From NCBI GenBank assembly GCA_020726185.1, contig DYTB01000013.1, forward strand, positions 1-35,930: a stretch of 35,930 nt of DNA, read 5' to 3'. The translations under genes were made by a program, and so were the position numbers. Origin of the DNA: Candidatus Odyssella sp. GTDB taxonomy: Bacteria > Pseudomonadota > Alphaproteobacteria > Paracaedibacterales > CAITNM01. Under the pieces are notes generated by a model. That model saw only the letters and a list, made by a program, of their open reading frames with translations, was not told the DNA's origin and ran no database searches. How positions within the stretch are numbered: position 1 is the first letter of the stretch; each line of letters opens with the position of its first letter. This document shows positions 1-10,000 of the stretch, piece by piece.

Positions 1-780
<780 letters not shown>

Positions 781-855
781 GATTTTTTAAATACCCACAC
801 CTTCATTAGAACAAAATAGCGTGACTATATCAATGGTTCAATTTCTTGTTCCTGT

Positions 856-884
856 TTGACAATTCTTGACTGCAGGACTATATG
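856..884 (+). promoter_or_regulatory. Predicted sigma-70-type promoter of the MFS gene at 1000
   Basis: A consensus -35 TTGACA (856-861) is followed by a 17-bp spacer and a -10 TATATG (879-884). It faces the transporter gene and would give a leader of about 110 nt. The call rests on matching both boxes and spacing; no start site is proven. Confidence 0.5.
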
Positions 885-999
885 AGGTACTTAATGATAA
901 AAGTTAGCGGCTGACCAGGTTGTATCTTTATAAACATTTTGTGGAAGACGTAACTTTTAATGCTACCTCAAGTAATTTTGCAAACAAGGAGATACTATC

Positions 1000-2322
1000 A
1001 TGATCGTGAACTCTACTGAGACGCCTCTTCCTAAAGAAATAAAAAAATCTGTAGCTATTGTTCTGATTGGTAATTTTCTTGATTTTTTTGATTTGCTCTT
1101 AGCTGTTCATTTAACCGTTGTCCTTTCTGCGATTTTTATTCCACCTGATTCCCCTCATAAAGTTTTAATGACAGCTTTCGTGTTTTGCTCGTCGTTTTGC
1201 ATTCGGCCTTTGGCAGCATTATTTTGGGGATATGTAGGAGATACCATTGGTCGAGTGCCTGTATTAATTTCCACCACATTCCTAATGTCAATTTCGTGCC
1301 TGATTATTCCTAATATTCCTCCATACGCTGAATGGGGAGCTCTCTCAGCGGTATTATTTCTATCAATGCGATTGGTACAAGGATTTGCATCAGGAGGAGA
1401 GTGCATTGCGGCAGATGTGTTTATTACGGAAATAGTACCCAAGCCTAAAGTATATTTTTATAGTGCACTCGTCGAAGCTACATGTTCGCTAGGAGGTTTG
1501 GTAGCTTGTGGGGTTGGTGCTTTATGCATTTTTCTTTCCCCGGAGAATGGATGGAAAATACCTTTTTATATAGGATCAGGTGTAGCCGTCTTAGGAACGA
1601 TTGCAAGAAAAACACTAAAAGAGACTCCAGAATTTTTAAAAGCACTACATTTTCGTGAGACCAAAAAGCGTCCTGCTGATTTTTATAGTTCACTTAATTA
1701 TAAAAATCGCAATATACCTGCATTGTTTGCCATGTACCTTTTCCCCGCTGTGTCTTTCTATTTTTGCTTAGCATACCTTCCTTCTGTATTGGTGGATCAA
1801 TTAAAAATAGATACTAACTGGGTTATGGCGCAGACAACGCTTGTTTTGTTTATTACGATGTGCGCTGAAATTGGGTATGGGGCTTTGGGGTTAAAAGTTC
1901 ATCCATTTCGTATTGTAAAGTTTAAGTTAATCGCTTTGTTATGTATTGTTCCTTTCATAATGCTTGTTTACAAAGAGCATACCGTATTAAGTATTTTTAT
2001 TGTTCAGGTGATTGTTAGTGCGTTGGGGCAGGGGTTGACCCCTTATACCCCCATTATTAATAAGAGTTTTCCTGTGTTTGGTAGATATACAAGCCTCTTA
2101 TTTGTGTGGGCCATTTCACATTCGTTAATGTATTTATTTACGGCATTTGTGTGTGAAAAAGTAACAACTTTTTACGGATTAGGTATTTTATTATGTGGAG
2201 CAGCTTCAATTTCTTTAATTGGTTTGTATAGCTTCATATCTGCTGATAGAGCCGATAGTTATTCTGATAAAGAGAATGTTCGTGAGGTGAAAAAATGGTT
2301 GAAAGACATATCGCATTTGTAA
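1000..2322 (+). CDS. MFS transporter, metabolite:H+ symporter (ProP-like) type
   Basis: This 440-residue inner-membrane carrier has about 12 hydrophobic segments. It shows the metabolite:H+ symporter (MHS) hallmarks: GNFLDFFD in the first helix, an RPLAALFWGYVGDTIGR loop between helices 2 and 3 (the MFS GxxxDxxGR motif), RLVQGFASGGE in helix 4, and a KTLKETPEF stretch at the start of the central loop, the position of R-x-L-x-E-(S/T)-P-x-F in this family. Relatives in intracellular alphaproteobacteria import proline/betaine-like or dicarboxylate solutes; the substrate here is unknown. An AAGGAG ribosome-binding site at 986-991 lies 8 nt before the ATG and fixes the start. It is followed by a small membrane ORF and an amino-acid antiporter in the same direction, suggesting a nutrient-uptake cluster. 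Confidence 0.85.
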   Translation: MIVNSTETPLPKEIKKSVAIVLIGNFLDFFDLLLAVHLTVVLSAIFIPPDSPHKVLMTAFVFCSSFCIRPLAALFWGYVGDTIGRVPVLISTTFLMSISCLIIPNIPPYAEWGALSAVLFLSMRLVQGFASGGECIAADVFITEIVPKPKVYFYSALVEATCSLGGLVACGVGALCIFLSPENGWKIPFYIGSGVAVLGTIARKTLKETPEFLKALHFRETKKRPADFYSSLNYKNRNIPALFAMYLFPAVSFYFCLAYLPSVLVDQLKIDTNWVMAQTTLVLFITMCAEIGYGALGLKVHPFRIVKFKLIALLCIVPFIMLVYKEHTVLSIFIVQVIVSALGQGLTPYTPIINKSFPVFGRYTSLLFVWAISHSLMYLFTAFVCEKVTTFYGLGILLCGAASISLIGLYSFISADRADSYSDKENVREVKKWLKDISHL

Positions 2323-2360
2323 ATTAAGAAATTAAAAATATTGTTGGGGGGAGCTTGGCC

Positions 2361-2498
2361 ATGGATTCTGATCTTATTAAATTGATTGCGATTATTAGCT
2401 TGCTTGGCTTTCTTTTATTCTCTTCGGCCATATTTTCAAACATCAGAAGAAAAGCAATTAGAAGAAAATGGATTCAACCGAGAAGATTTAAAGTGTGA
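2361..2498 (+). CDS. Small membrane peptide, 45 residues
   Basis: This short ORF starts with ATG 11 nt after a GGGGGGAG ribosome-binding stretch (2346-2353). It encodes one hydrophobic segment (residues 5-25) followed by a strongly basic tail (RRKAIRRKW then RRFKV). I do not recognise the family. The composition is that of a single-pass peptide with a positively charged cytoplasmic end, and the ribosome-binding site makes translation plausible. It sits between two transporter genes and could be translated from the same transcript. With no homology visible from sequence alone, a chance ORF remains possible. Confidence 0.4.
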   Translation: MDSDLIKLIAIISLLGFLLFSSAIFSNIRRKAIRRKWIQPRRFKV

Positions 2499-2662
2499 AG
2501 AATACTGAAAGAACGCCTTAAATCTCAGAAAAAGGGAGGGTACTGAGTTTTTCAAAATTTACGGCTTTTTCGTATTTTTTGAGTGAACTCTGATTATTCG
2601 ATTTCAAAATGGTTGAGATTTTTGTACACTGCCCTCTGTTATAAAAGAATATAAATAATATC

Positions 2663-3925
2663 ATGCTTGGTTTTTGGCAACTTGTTGCCTTGGTAGTTGG
2701 AAATTTAGTTGGTAGCGGCGTGCTTATGCTGCCTGCAATTTTGGCACCATATGGGTCTATATCATTTGCGGGTTGGGTTATGGCTTCCATTGGGGCCATT
2801 CTTCTTTCCTTAGTCTTTTGCCAGCTTTGTAGCAAACACCCAAGAACCGGTGGGCCGCATGTATATGTAGAAGAAGCTTTTGGAAAAGATGCAGGCTTTT
2901 ACATTGCTTGGGTATATTGGATTTTAGCTTGGGTTGGATACGCTGCGTTGGTTTCTGCGGCCATGGGTTGCTTAACTACCATTTGTGGTCCCCTTTCCAA
3001 TAGCACACTAATGATTTTAGAAGTGCTTATCATTGTATTATTTACAGCGGTTAACTTATGTAAAATTGCTTTTGCTGGGCGCGTTGAGCTAGTGCTGACT
3101 TTTGTGAAAGTTTTACCTTTAATTGTGCTGCCGGTTATTGCGTTATTTTCAGTGAAATCTGAATACCTGTTTGCTGCCCCACCTATTAGTATGCCATATG
3201 GGTCTGCCCTTGCGGGTTCTGTAATGCTAATGATTTTTGCATTTATGGGGTTTGAAACAGCTACTGTTCCAAGTGAAGAAGTTGAAAATCCACGCAGGAC
3301 CATTTCTAAAGTAACAATTGTGGGTACGTTAATCGCAGCGGGTATTTATATTTTAGGCACAGTCAGTATTTTGGGTCATATTCCATTTGATCAACTTGTT
3401 CAGTCAAAAGCGCCCTATGCTGATTTGGCGGCTTGCATATTCGGCGGAAATTGGCAAAATTTTGTGGCAGGTGCTGGTATTTTATGTGCATTAGGTGCCC
3501 TAAACGGGTGGATGCTTATTGGTGGGCGCATTGCATATGGCGCTGCTAAAGATGGAATATTTCCAAAAATCTTTTTAAAAACTGACAAATGCGGTTCACC
3601 TTGTGCAGCTATTATTATTTCTTCAATGTGCACAATTCCATTTATGATGCTTTCGTTAAGCGAAAGCCTGATTGAGCAGTTTAATTTTGTAGTTTCAATT
3701 AGTTCATCGCTTATTTTGATTGTGTATTTGGCTTGTACATTGGCCTATATGAAATTTTTAAAGGACTATGAACACTCAAAACCAAAGCATTGGTTGTTGG
3801 GTATTGCCTCTACGGCTTTTTGTTTTTGGGTTTTAAGCTCCATTAGCATTGAAATGACTTTATATTCCCTATCCGTATTTTTGGTGGGTGTGCCACTTCG
3901 GCTGTACGTTAAGAATAGACGTTAA
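2663..3925 (+). CDS. APC-family amino acid/polyamine antiporter (AdiC/PotE-like)
   Basis: This 420-residue membrane carrier has about 12 helices. The unwound first helix carries GNLVGSGVLMLP (residues 13-24), the substrate-binding GSG motif of the amino acid-polyamine-organocation superfamily. A later helix has AFMGFETATVPSEEVENP, the helix-6 signature of the basic amino acid/polyamine antiporter group that includes arginine:agmatine exchangers. Exchange of a host amino acid for its product would suit an intracellular organism, but the substrate is not readable. An in-frame stop at 2642-2644 excludes a longer start. No ribosome-binding site is seen before the ATG, so the mRNA may have a short or leaderless start. 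Confidence 0.85.
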   Translation: MLGFWQLVALVVGNLVGSGVLMLPAILAPYGSISFAGWVMASIGAILLSLVFCQLCSKHPRTGGPHVYVEEAFGKDAGFYIAWVYWILAWVGYAALVSAAMGCLTTICGPLSNSTLMILEVLIIVLFTAVNLCKIAFAGRVELVLTFVKVLPLIVLPVIALFSVKSEYLFAAPPISMPYGSALAGSVMLMIFAFMGFETATVPSEEVENPRRTISKVTIVGTLIAAGIYILGTVSILGHIPFDQLVQSKAPYADLAACIFGGNWQNFVAGAGILCALGALNGWMLIGGRIAYGAAKDGIFPKIFLKTDKCGSPCAAIIISSMCTIPFMMLSLSESLIEQFNFVVSISSSLILIVYLACTLAYMKFLKDYEHSKPKHWLLGIASTAFCFWVLSSISIEMTLYSLSVFLVGVPLRLYVKNRR

Positions 3926-4010
3926 GGGAGGTAGCTGAAGTCTTAATCATTTTTTAATAACAAATGGCTAGTCTGACTATAGAAATTTTATAACATTTTT
4001 AGTGTTTCCA

Positions 4011-4847
4011 ATGAAATTGATAAGTTTAATGCATGCTACAGCGTTGGCTGTTTTGATGTTAGCAACAGAACAGCTTTCAGCTAGCGGACAAATTGCTGTT
4101 TTAGAATCATTAAAAAATAAAGAATTTAAAGTCAGGGAACAAAGGAACCCTTCTAGGCTTAGAATTTTGAAAGATGTACGGCTTTCAGGCAGTTCTCAGT
4201 TTTCTAAAAACAGCCTGGCAGAAATTGTAAGAAAAATCAGAGAACATAATACATCCCCCATAGCTATTATAGATGTGCGCCAAGAAATGCACTTGCTTGG
4301 TGATAGTGATTTAGCCCACACAATTGCCGAAAAAGATTGGTCTGAAATCAACCATAAACTTGAATTTATTATTAAAGATGAAGAAGCATTGGTTCATTCA
4401 GGATTGTTAGAACGCGAAGAAACTATCGCCCATGGTCTTGACCTTAAATATTTGCGTGTGCCCGTTACCGATGACACTGTCCCCCATGAAAAAGCTGTAG
4501 ATGCATTTATTGAATTTTATAAAGATCAGATACAGAAAGATCCGCAAGCATGGTTTCATGTGCATTGTGAGCATGGTCATGGACGAACAACCACATTTAT
4601 GACATTGGTGCATATTCTAAACACCAAAGGCGAAACAAAATTATGCGATATTTTGGAGGAACAATATAAGTGTGGGGAAGTTGATCTATCTTTCCCAGCC
4701 AAAGAGAAATTAAAAGAAAAGGATGTAGACTTGCAAAGAAAACGTTTTGCTTTCTTGGAGGAATTTCACCAATACGTGAATGATAAGGAATCAGGGTATT
4801 TTGCTGATAAAACATGGTCAGAATGGAAAAAAACAGTTAGGGAGTAA
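4011..4847 (+). CDS. Secreted PTP-like cysteine phytase / phosphatase
   Basis: The protein begins with a signal peptide (MKLISLMHATALAVLML then a small-residue ASG site) and continues as a protein-tyrosine-phosphatase-fold enzyme. The P-loop HCEHGHGRT lies at residues 185-193, with nucleophile Cys186 and Arg192 as HC-x5-R-T. A VTDD loop about 30 residues upstream could supply the general acid. An upstream IIDVRQEMHLL segment matches the D-(L/V)-R-Q-E-x-H motif of the PTP-like phytase family (PF14566), whose members dephosphorylate inositol phosphates. Similar enzymes occur in Selenomonas, Legionella and plant-pathogen effectors. A GTG at 4002 is an alternative start three codons upstream; the ATG at 4011 gives the cleaner signal peptide. 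Export may deliver it to the periplasm or the host; which one is unknown. Confidence 0.8.
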   Translation: MKLISLMHATALAVLMLATEQLSASGQIAVLESLKNKEFKVREQRNPSRLRILKDVRLSGSSQFSKNSLAEIVRKIREHNTSPIAIIDVRQEMHLLGDSDLAHTIAEKDWSEINHKLEFIIKDEEALVHSGLLEREETIAHGLDLKYLRVPVTDDTVPHEKAVDAFIEFYKDQIQKDPQAWFHVHCEHGHGRTTTFMTLVHILNTKGETKLCDILEEQYKCGEVDLSFPAKEKLKEKDVDLQRKRFAFLEEFHQYVNDKESGYFADKTWSEWKKTVRE

Positions 4848-4966
4848 GGGGATTTCAGGCCTTATAGAAAGCGAACAAATAAAATCTGAATTCATTATTA
4901 AAGCTGAATAGTTCGATGTGCTGCATTGAATTTTTGTAATATAGATTCAGTAAATTGATATTTATC

Positions 4967-4994
4967 TTGACAAAGTCGACTTGAGCGTGATAAA
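4967..4994 (+). promoter_or_regulatory. Predicted promoter of the 35-residue-repeat gene
   Basis: TTGACA (4967-4972), a 16-bp spacer and GATAAA (4989-4994) lie 42 bp before the ATG at 5037. Transcription would start near 5001, at the short direct repeats of the leader. Confidence 0.45.
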
Positions 4995-5000
4995 TTCAAC

Positions 5001-5027
5001 TTCAAATAACTTCAAATAACTTCAAAT
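5001..5027. repeat. Short tandem repeat, unit TTCAAATAAC
   Basis: The 10-bp unit TTCAAATAAC occurs twice in full and a third time as TTCAAAT, directly before the start of the secreted repeat gene. It occupies the likely 5' leader, where a change in copy number would alter leader length. Confidence 0.75.
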
Positions 5028-5036
5028 GGACTTTTT

Positions 5037-5585
5037 ATGAAAATTTCTAAACACGTAATTTTAACAAGCCTTATGGGATTGTTAGTATCAACAGCATACA
5101 CAATGGATGAAAACGCAGTTGTAGGGCATGTACCTGTTGGTCAGCATGCAGCAGCACAAATACGAAATATTGATATGGTATCATGGGATGACATCATGCA
5201 GATTCAGCACGTTAATCCAGCTGCTGCAGCTCAGTTAAAAGCAGCAATGGTTGCTGATAAAGTAGCCAAGCCTATTGGAATGGTATCTTGGGATGACATC
5301 ATGCAGATTCAGCACGTTAATCCAGCTGCTGCAGATCAGTTAAGAGCAGCAATGGTTGCAGAAAAAGTAGCAGGACCTATCGGTATGGTATCATGGGATG
5401 ACATCATGCAGATTCAGCACGTTAATCCAGCTGCTGCAGATCAGTTAAGAGCAGCAATGGTTGCAGAAAAAGTAGCAGGACCTATCGGTATGGTATCATG
5501 GGATGACATCATGCAGATTCGGCACGTTAATCCAGCTGCTGCAGCTCAGTTAAAAGCAGCAAAGATTGCAGCAGAAGTTCATTAA
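5037..5585 (+). CDS. Secreted protein made of four 35-residue tandem repeats
   Basis: I do not recognise a named family. The 182-residue product has a signal peptide (MKISKHVILTSLMGLLVSTAYT) with the mature part probably starting at MDENAV. From residue 47 it consists of four copies of a 35-residue unit beginning MVSWDDIMQIQHVNP and continuing AAADQLRAAMVAEKV; the last copy is shortened. The unit looks like two short helices with an NP turn, so an alpha-solenoid or host-binding array is plausible. The second and third DNA units differ by one base, a sign of recent expansion. A promoter and short repeats lie upstream and a good intrinsic terminator lies downstream, so it is a monocistronic cassette. 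A role as a surface or secreted effector is inference. Confidence 0.75.
   Translation: MKISKHVILTSLMGLLVSTAYTMDENAVVGHVPVGQHAAAQIRNIDMVSWDDIMQIQHVNPAAAAQLKAAMVADKVAKPIGMVSWDDIMQIQHVNPAAADQLRAAMVAEKVAGPIGMVSWDDIMQIQHVNPAAADQLRAAMVAEKVAGPIGMVSWDDIMQIRHVNPAAAAQLKAAKIAAEVH
5175..5585. repeat. 105-bp coding tandem repeat array, four units
   Basis: Units start at 5175, 5280, 5385 and 5490, each 105 bp (35 codons), with the last unit truncated. Units 2 and 3 differ only by T versus A in the codon before TGG. They have no spacers and stay in one reading frame, so this is a protein repeat and not a CRISPR array. Confidence 0.92.
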
Positions 5586-5607
5586 TTAAGTACGCTACTA
5601 TTACATT

Positions 5608-5643
5608 CAGCCGCAGGAGGTAACTCTTGCGGCTGTTTTTTTT
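5608..5643 (+). terminator. Intrinsic terminator
   Basis: An 8-bp GC-rich stem CAGCCGCA / TGCGGCTG (5608-5615 with 5628-5635) with a 12-nt loop is followed by eight T residues. It ends the transcript of the repeat gene before the transketolase promoter. Confidence 0.85.
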
Positions 5644-5682
5644 ATGAATTCATTGTTAGGTAATATCTTCACCTGCTATCCC

Positions 5683-5711
5683 TTGGCTCTCCCTTAAAAT
5701 TTCGGCATAAT
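5683..5711 (+). promoter_or_regulatory. Predicted promoter of the tkt-maeB-pepA operon
   Basis: TTGGCT (5683-5688), a 17-bp spacer and CATAAT (5706-5711) lie 29 bp before the transketolase ATG, just after a terminator. Transcription would start near 5718 with a short leader of about 20 nt. Confidence 0.5.
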
Positions 5712-5740
5712 ACCTCGAATACATTCAAGAATTTTATCTA

Positions 5741-7693
5741 ATGACCCCATTTCATGATTTGTCTAATGCCATTCGTTTTTTAAGTATTGATGCTGTTGAA
5801 AAAGCCAATTCAGGTCACCCTGGTATGCCCATGGGAATGGCAGATGTGGCAACGGTTTTGTTTGAAAAGCATTTGGTGTTTAATCCACAGGATGCTGACT
5901 GGACGAACCGTGACAGGTTTGTGTTATCAGCGGGTCATGGGTCAATGTTGTTGTATAGCCTTTTGTATTTAACAGGGTATCCGGATGCAACGCTAGAACA
6001 GCTTAAGAATTTTCGCCAATTAGGTTCAAAAACTGCGGGTCACCCAGAATACGGGCATTTGTCTGGTGTGGAAATGACAACGGGACCATTGGGGCAGGGT
6101 ATTGCAACCGCTGTGGGTATGGCGCTTGCTGAACGTATGCTGAACGCAAGCTATAGTGATGCGATTAACCATTACACTTACGTTATGGCTAGTGATGGCG
6201 ACCTAATGGAAGGCATTAGCCATGAGGCGGCATCTCTTGCGGGGCACCTGTGCTTAAATAAACTCATTGTTTTGTACGATGACAACGGCATCAGCATTGA
6301 TGGGAAAACTGATTTATCATTTGGTGACAATTCGCTTGTGCGGTTTCAGGCATATGGTTGGAATGCAGAGCAAATTGATGGTCATGATAGTAATGCCATT
6401 GATGGTGCAATAGCCCGAGCAAAAGCAAGCAATAAACCAAGCTTGATTGCTTGCAAAACTACTATTGGTTTTGGTTCACCTAATAAAGCAAATACTAGTG
6501 GGGTGCATGGTTCACCTTTAGGCAGTGCCGAAATTCAAGCGACGCGTGCGGCGTTGAATTGGCCCCATGAACCATTTGTGATTCCAGATACCATTCTCAA
6601 CGCCTGGCGTGCGATTGGTGCGCGCCATCAAGTAACCTATGATCAGTGGAAAAAGCAAACATCATCCGACGTTCAAAAAAAGTTACAGCAACCAGTTGTT
6701 GATATTACAGATGCTATTAATGCCTATAAGCAAAAGGTTAAAGACGAAAAGCCATGCCTGGCAACGCGAGTGCTTTCTCAACAAGTTTTAGAAGCGATTG
6801 TGCCTGGTTCCACTTTAATTGGCGGGTCAGCTGATTTGACCGGTTCAAACAATACAAAAACTAAAGCGCAAAAGCCTATAACCGCTGATGATTTTTCTGG
6901 AAATTATATTCACTATGGGGTGCGTGAACACGCTATGGCTGCCATTATGAATGGTTTAAGTCTTTCAAAAGTGTTTGTTCCTTATGGGGGGACTTTTTTA
7001 GTTTTTTTGGATTATTTAAAGCCAGCCTTACGGTTGTCAGCAATAATGAATCAGGGAGTTGTGCACGCGCTAACCCATGATTCCATTGGTTTGGGAGAGG
7101 ATGGACCGACTCATCAACCCATTGAACATTTGGTGCATTTGCGTTGCATTCCCAATGTTTTAACATTCCGCCCTATGGATGCCACTGAAGTTGCTGAATG
7201 CTGGCAGTTGGCAGTGCAAAATAGAAACACGCCGTCGGTATTGGTTTTGACTCGTCAGAATTTACCGTACCTTAGTTCCTCTAGGGTGAACCATTTGGAA
7301 AATGCCTGCGCAAAGGGAGGCTATGTTCTTATTGAAAAGCCAGGAGCGCAAGTCACTTTAATTTCTACCGGGTCTGAAGTTTCAATTGCTGTTGATGCGG
7401 CTAATGCATTATTGGCAATGAATATACCAGCGCGGGTGGTGTCTATGCCGTGCATGGAATTGTTTGCAAAACAGTCTGTTGAATACAGAAATCAGGTTTT
7501 GGGTAATGGTATTCGCATAGCTATAGAAGCTGCTTGTGAAGGTGTTTGGCCAAAGTATTTGGGCGAAAAAGGTGAATTTATTGGGATTAATTCATTTGGT
7601 GCATCAGCACCAGCTGATGATTTGTATGAACATTTTGGCATAACAGCTGATATCGTGGTAAAAAGGGTAAAAGCACTTTTGAGTAAGCAATAA
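5741..7693 (+). CDS. tkt: Transketolase
   Basis: Transketolase moves two-carbon units between sugar phosphates in the non-oxidative pentose phosphate pathway, using thiamine diphosphate. The 650-residue length is normal for the family. The sequence shows SGHPGMPMG near residue 24, [10 protein letters not shown] (63-72), GPLGQG (115-120), the ThDP/metal motif ASDGDLMEG (150-158) with the downstream Asn182 ligand, and the GVREHAM segment of the pyrimidine-binding domain with the catalytic glutamate. No key residue is missing. It is the first gene of a compact operon: maeB starts 3 nt after its stop. No ribosome-binding site is evident before the ATG. In a genome of this kind it probably mainly supplies ribose and erythrose phosphates. 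Confidence 0.96.
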   Translation: MTPFHDLSNAIRFLSIDAVEKANSGHPGMPMGMADVATVLFEKHLVFNPQDADWTNRDRFVLSAGHGSMLLYSLLYLTGYPDATLEQLKNFRQLGSKTAGHPEYGHLSGVEMTTGPLGQGIATAVGMALAERMLNASYSDAINHYTYVMASDGDLMEGISHEAASLAGHLCLNKLIVLYDDNGISIDGKTDLSFGDNSLVRFQAYGWNAEQIDGHDSNAIDGAIARAKASNKPSLIACKTTIGFGSPNKANTSGVHGSPLGSAEIQATRAALNWPHEPFVIPDTILNAWRAIGARHQVTYDQWKKQTSSDVQKKLQQPVVDITDAINAYKQKVKDEKPCLATRVLSQQVLEAIVPGSTLIGGSADLTGSNNTKTKAQKPITADDFSGNYIHYGVREHAMAAIMNGLSLSKVFVPYGGTFLVFLDYLKPALRLSAIMNQGVVHALTHDSIGLGEDGPTHQPIEHLVHLRCIPNVLTFRPMDATEVAECWQLAVQNRNTPSVLVLTRQNLPYLSSSRVNHLENACAKGGYVLIEKPGAQVTLISTGSEVSIAVDAANALLAMNIPARVVSMPCMELFAKQSVEYRNQVLGNGIRIAIEAACEGVWPKYLGEKGEFIGINSFGASAPADDLYEHFGITADIVVKRVKALLSKQ

Positions 7694-7696
7694 ATT

Positions 7697-10000
7697 ATGC
7701 CGCGCAGTATTTACGAACAGTCTCTACGTTATCATTCACAATATCCAAAGGGTAAATTGGAAATTGTTGCAACAAAACCTCTGACCAACCCACATGATTT
7801 GGCGTTAGCGTATTCTCCGGGTGTTGCAGAGCCTTGCTTGGAAATAGCGCGTGATCCATTGAAAGCGGCGGAATATACAATACGTGGTAATTTGGTTGCC
7901 GTTATAACTAATGGTACTGCGGTTTTGGGACTTGGAAATATTGGGGCGTTAGCGTCAAAGCCCGTTATGGAAGGTAAGGCAATTCTTTTTAAAAAGTTTG
8001 CCGGTATTGATGCATTTGATATCGAAATTAATGAAACGGACCCTCAGAAACTTGTTGATATTATTGCAGCCCTAGAGCCAACTTTCGGTGGAATAAATCT
8101 TGAGGATATTAAGGCACCGGAGTGTTTTTACGTAGAGCGAGAGCTTGCGAAAAGAGTGAAAATTCCTGTTTTGCATGATGACCAACACGGCACCGCAATT
8201 ATTGTTAATGCCGCCATGAAAAATGCCCTTGAATTGGCAGGTAAATCAATTGATACCATAAAAATGGTGGCAAGTGGTGCGGGTGCTTCTGCGGTTGCGT
8301 GTCTTGAATTACTTATAAAATTGGGCCTGCGTCGTGAAAACTTAATTGTTGTTGACCGAGATGGCGTGATTTTCAAGGGGCGGGGAAAGCTTGATCCATC
8401 AAAAGAAGCACTGGCATCTGATACACCTTTACGTACACTAGCTGAGGCTTTGAAAAATGCTGATGCATTCCTTGGGCTTTCAAGCGCTGGTTTGATGACT
8501 GCTGAAATGGCAAAGTCCATGGCGCCAAACCCGATTATTTTTGCTTTAGCAAATCCTGAACCTGAAATTCGACCAGAGGTTGTGCATAGTGTTCGCGACG
8601 ATGCAATTATGGCAACCGGCAGGACAGACTACCCTAACCAGGTGAACAATGCTGTTTGCTTCCCGTACATATTCAGGGGTGCGTTAGATGTTGGGGCTAC
8701 TTGTATTAATCATGAAATGAAAGTTGCTTGCGTAGAAGCGATTGCGCGTATTGCAAAAGCTGAAAGTAATGACTTGGTAGTGGCGGCTTATGGCGGGGAA
8801 ACCTTTACTTTTGGTCGTGATTATATAATCCCTAAGCCATTCGATAGGCGTTTGTATGTTGAGTTGTCATACGCTGTGGCACGTGCGGCAGTTGAATGTG
8901 GTGTGGCGACACGCCCTATAACTGATTGGGAGGCTTATCGCACTCAATTAAAAGAAGCTATCTACCGATCTGGTATGGTGATGCGCCCCATTTTTGCAGC
9001 GGCAAAGGCATTCGGTGATGATATTCGCCTAGTCTTTTCAGAAGGTGAAGATGAACGTGTTCTTCAAGCAGTTCAAACCATTCGCGATGAAAAAATTGCG
9101 CGTGTACTACTTATAGGACGTCCCGAAGTTATTGAAATGCGAATTAAGCAATTTGGTTTGCGACTGGAAGCAAATATTGATTTTGAAGTCATTAACCCCC
9201 AGGAAGATTCAAGATATAAAACCTACTGGCAGGCGTACCATGAAATTATGGCACGAAAAGGTATAACACCTGATAACGCTAAAGAAATCATGCGCACCAA
9301 TACAACTGTGATTGCTGCGATGATGCTTCACCTTGGCGATGCAGACACTATGATTAGTGGTTGTTGTGGTAATTACCGTGATCACCTTATTCCGATTATG
9401 GAAATTTTGGGAATTGCTAAAGACCAGCACCGTTGTGCGGCCCTTTCGGCTATAGCCATTGATAACCCCAAAATTGAGCGGGGCATTCTGTTTATTACTG
9501 ACCCATATGACATTGACCCGACCGCTCAACAGCTGGCAGAAATTACAATCATGGCGGCAGAGCAAATTAAATTATTCGGTATAAAGCCTAAGGTGGCATT
9601 GATATCATATTCTAATTTCGGTGCAGGTGTGCACCCACAGGCCAAGAAAATGCGCATGGCTATGGAAATTATCCGTGACCTTGCGCCAGAGCTTGAAGTT
9701 GAAGGCGAAATGCATGTCGATGCGGCGTTAGATGAAAAAATTCGTGCACGTATATTCCCTGGTAATACCTTAAAAGGTTCGGCTAATCTATTAGTGATGC
9801 CTAGTCTTGATGTAGCAAATGTGGCCCTAAACACCATAAAAGTGTTAGCAAACGGCCAAACAATTGGCCCGATTCTTATGGGAATTAAAGAATCAGCCCA
9901 TATTTGCACCCCATCGGCTCGACCTAGAACACTGGTGAACCTTGCAGCGATTGCGGTTTCCAAAGCAAGATTACTTAAACAACAAAAGGACCAATCATGA
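7697..10000 (+). CDS. maeB: NADP-dependent malic enzyme with C-terminal phosphotransacetylase-like domain
   Basis: MaeB converts malate to pyruvate and CO2 with NADP reduction. The 767-residue protein has the MaeB two-part layout. The N-terminal malic enzyme domain (about 1-425) shows [10 protein letters not shown] (38-47), a candidate catalytic lysine near residue 94, metal ligands Glu136-Asp137 in LEDIKAP and Asp161-Asp162 in HDDQHGTA, and the nucleotide-binding GAGASA (194-199). The C-terminal phosphate-acetyltransferase-like domain (about 430-760) in this family is usually regulatory, binding acetyl-CoA, and not catalytic. The gene starts 3 nt after tkt and overlaps pepA by ATGA. With mdh at the left edge it suggests malate and other C4 acids as major carbon sources. 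Confidence 0.96.
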   Translation: MPRSIYEQSLRYHSQYPKGKLEIVATKPLTNPHDLALAYSPGVAEPCLEIARDPLKAAEYTIRGNLVAVITNGTAVLGLGNIGALASKPVMEGKAILFKKFAGIDAFDIEINETDPQKLVDIIAALEPTFGGINLEDIKAPECFYVERELAKRVKIPVLHDDQHGTAIIVNAAMKNALELAGKSIDTIKMVASGAGASAVACLELLIKLGLRRENLIVVDRDGVIFKGRGKLDPSKEALASDTPLRTLAEALKNADAFLGLSSAGLMTAEMAKSMAPNPIIFALANPEPEIRPEVVHSVRDDAIMATGRTDYPNQVNNAVCFPYIFRGALDVGATCINHEMKVACVEAIARIAKAESNDLVVAAYGGETFTFGRDYIIPKPFDRRLYVELSYAVARAAVECGVATRPITDWEAYRTQLKEAIYRSGMVMRPIFAAAKAFGDDIRLVFSEGEDERVLQAVQTIRDEKIARVLLIGRPEVIEMRIKQFGLRLEANIDFEVINPQEDSRYKTYWQAYHEIMARKGITPDNAKEIMRTNTTVIAAMMLHLGDADTMISGCCGNYRDHLIPIMEILGIAKDQHRCAALSAIAIDNPKIERGILFITDPYDIDPTAQQLAEITIMAAEQIKLFGIKPKVALISYSNFGAGVHPQAKKMRMAMEIIRDLAPELEVEGEMHVDAALDEKIRARIFPGNTLKGSANLLVMPSLDVANVALNTIKVLANGQTIGPILMGIKESAHICTPSARPRTLVNLAAIAVSKARLLKQQKDQS

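Noticed and set aside
4868-4911. Fragment resembling part of the upstream phosphatase gene (GAATTCATTATTAAAGCTGA)
   Set aside because: The match to the phosphatase gene is about 20 bp of simple AT-rich sequence, with no further homology on either side, so chance is enough.
5001-5027. Iteron-like origin or plasmid control site
   Set aside because: Only 2.7 short copies are present, with no replication gene, DnaA boxes or similar features nearby; it fits a leader repeat.
5175-5585. Regular repeats that could be mistaken for a CRISPR array
   Set aside because: Units are 105 bp with no unique spacers, lie in one open reading frame and encode a 35-residue protein repeat.
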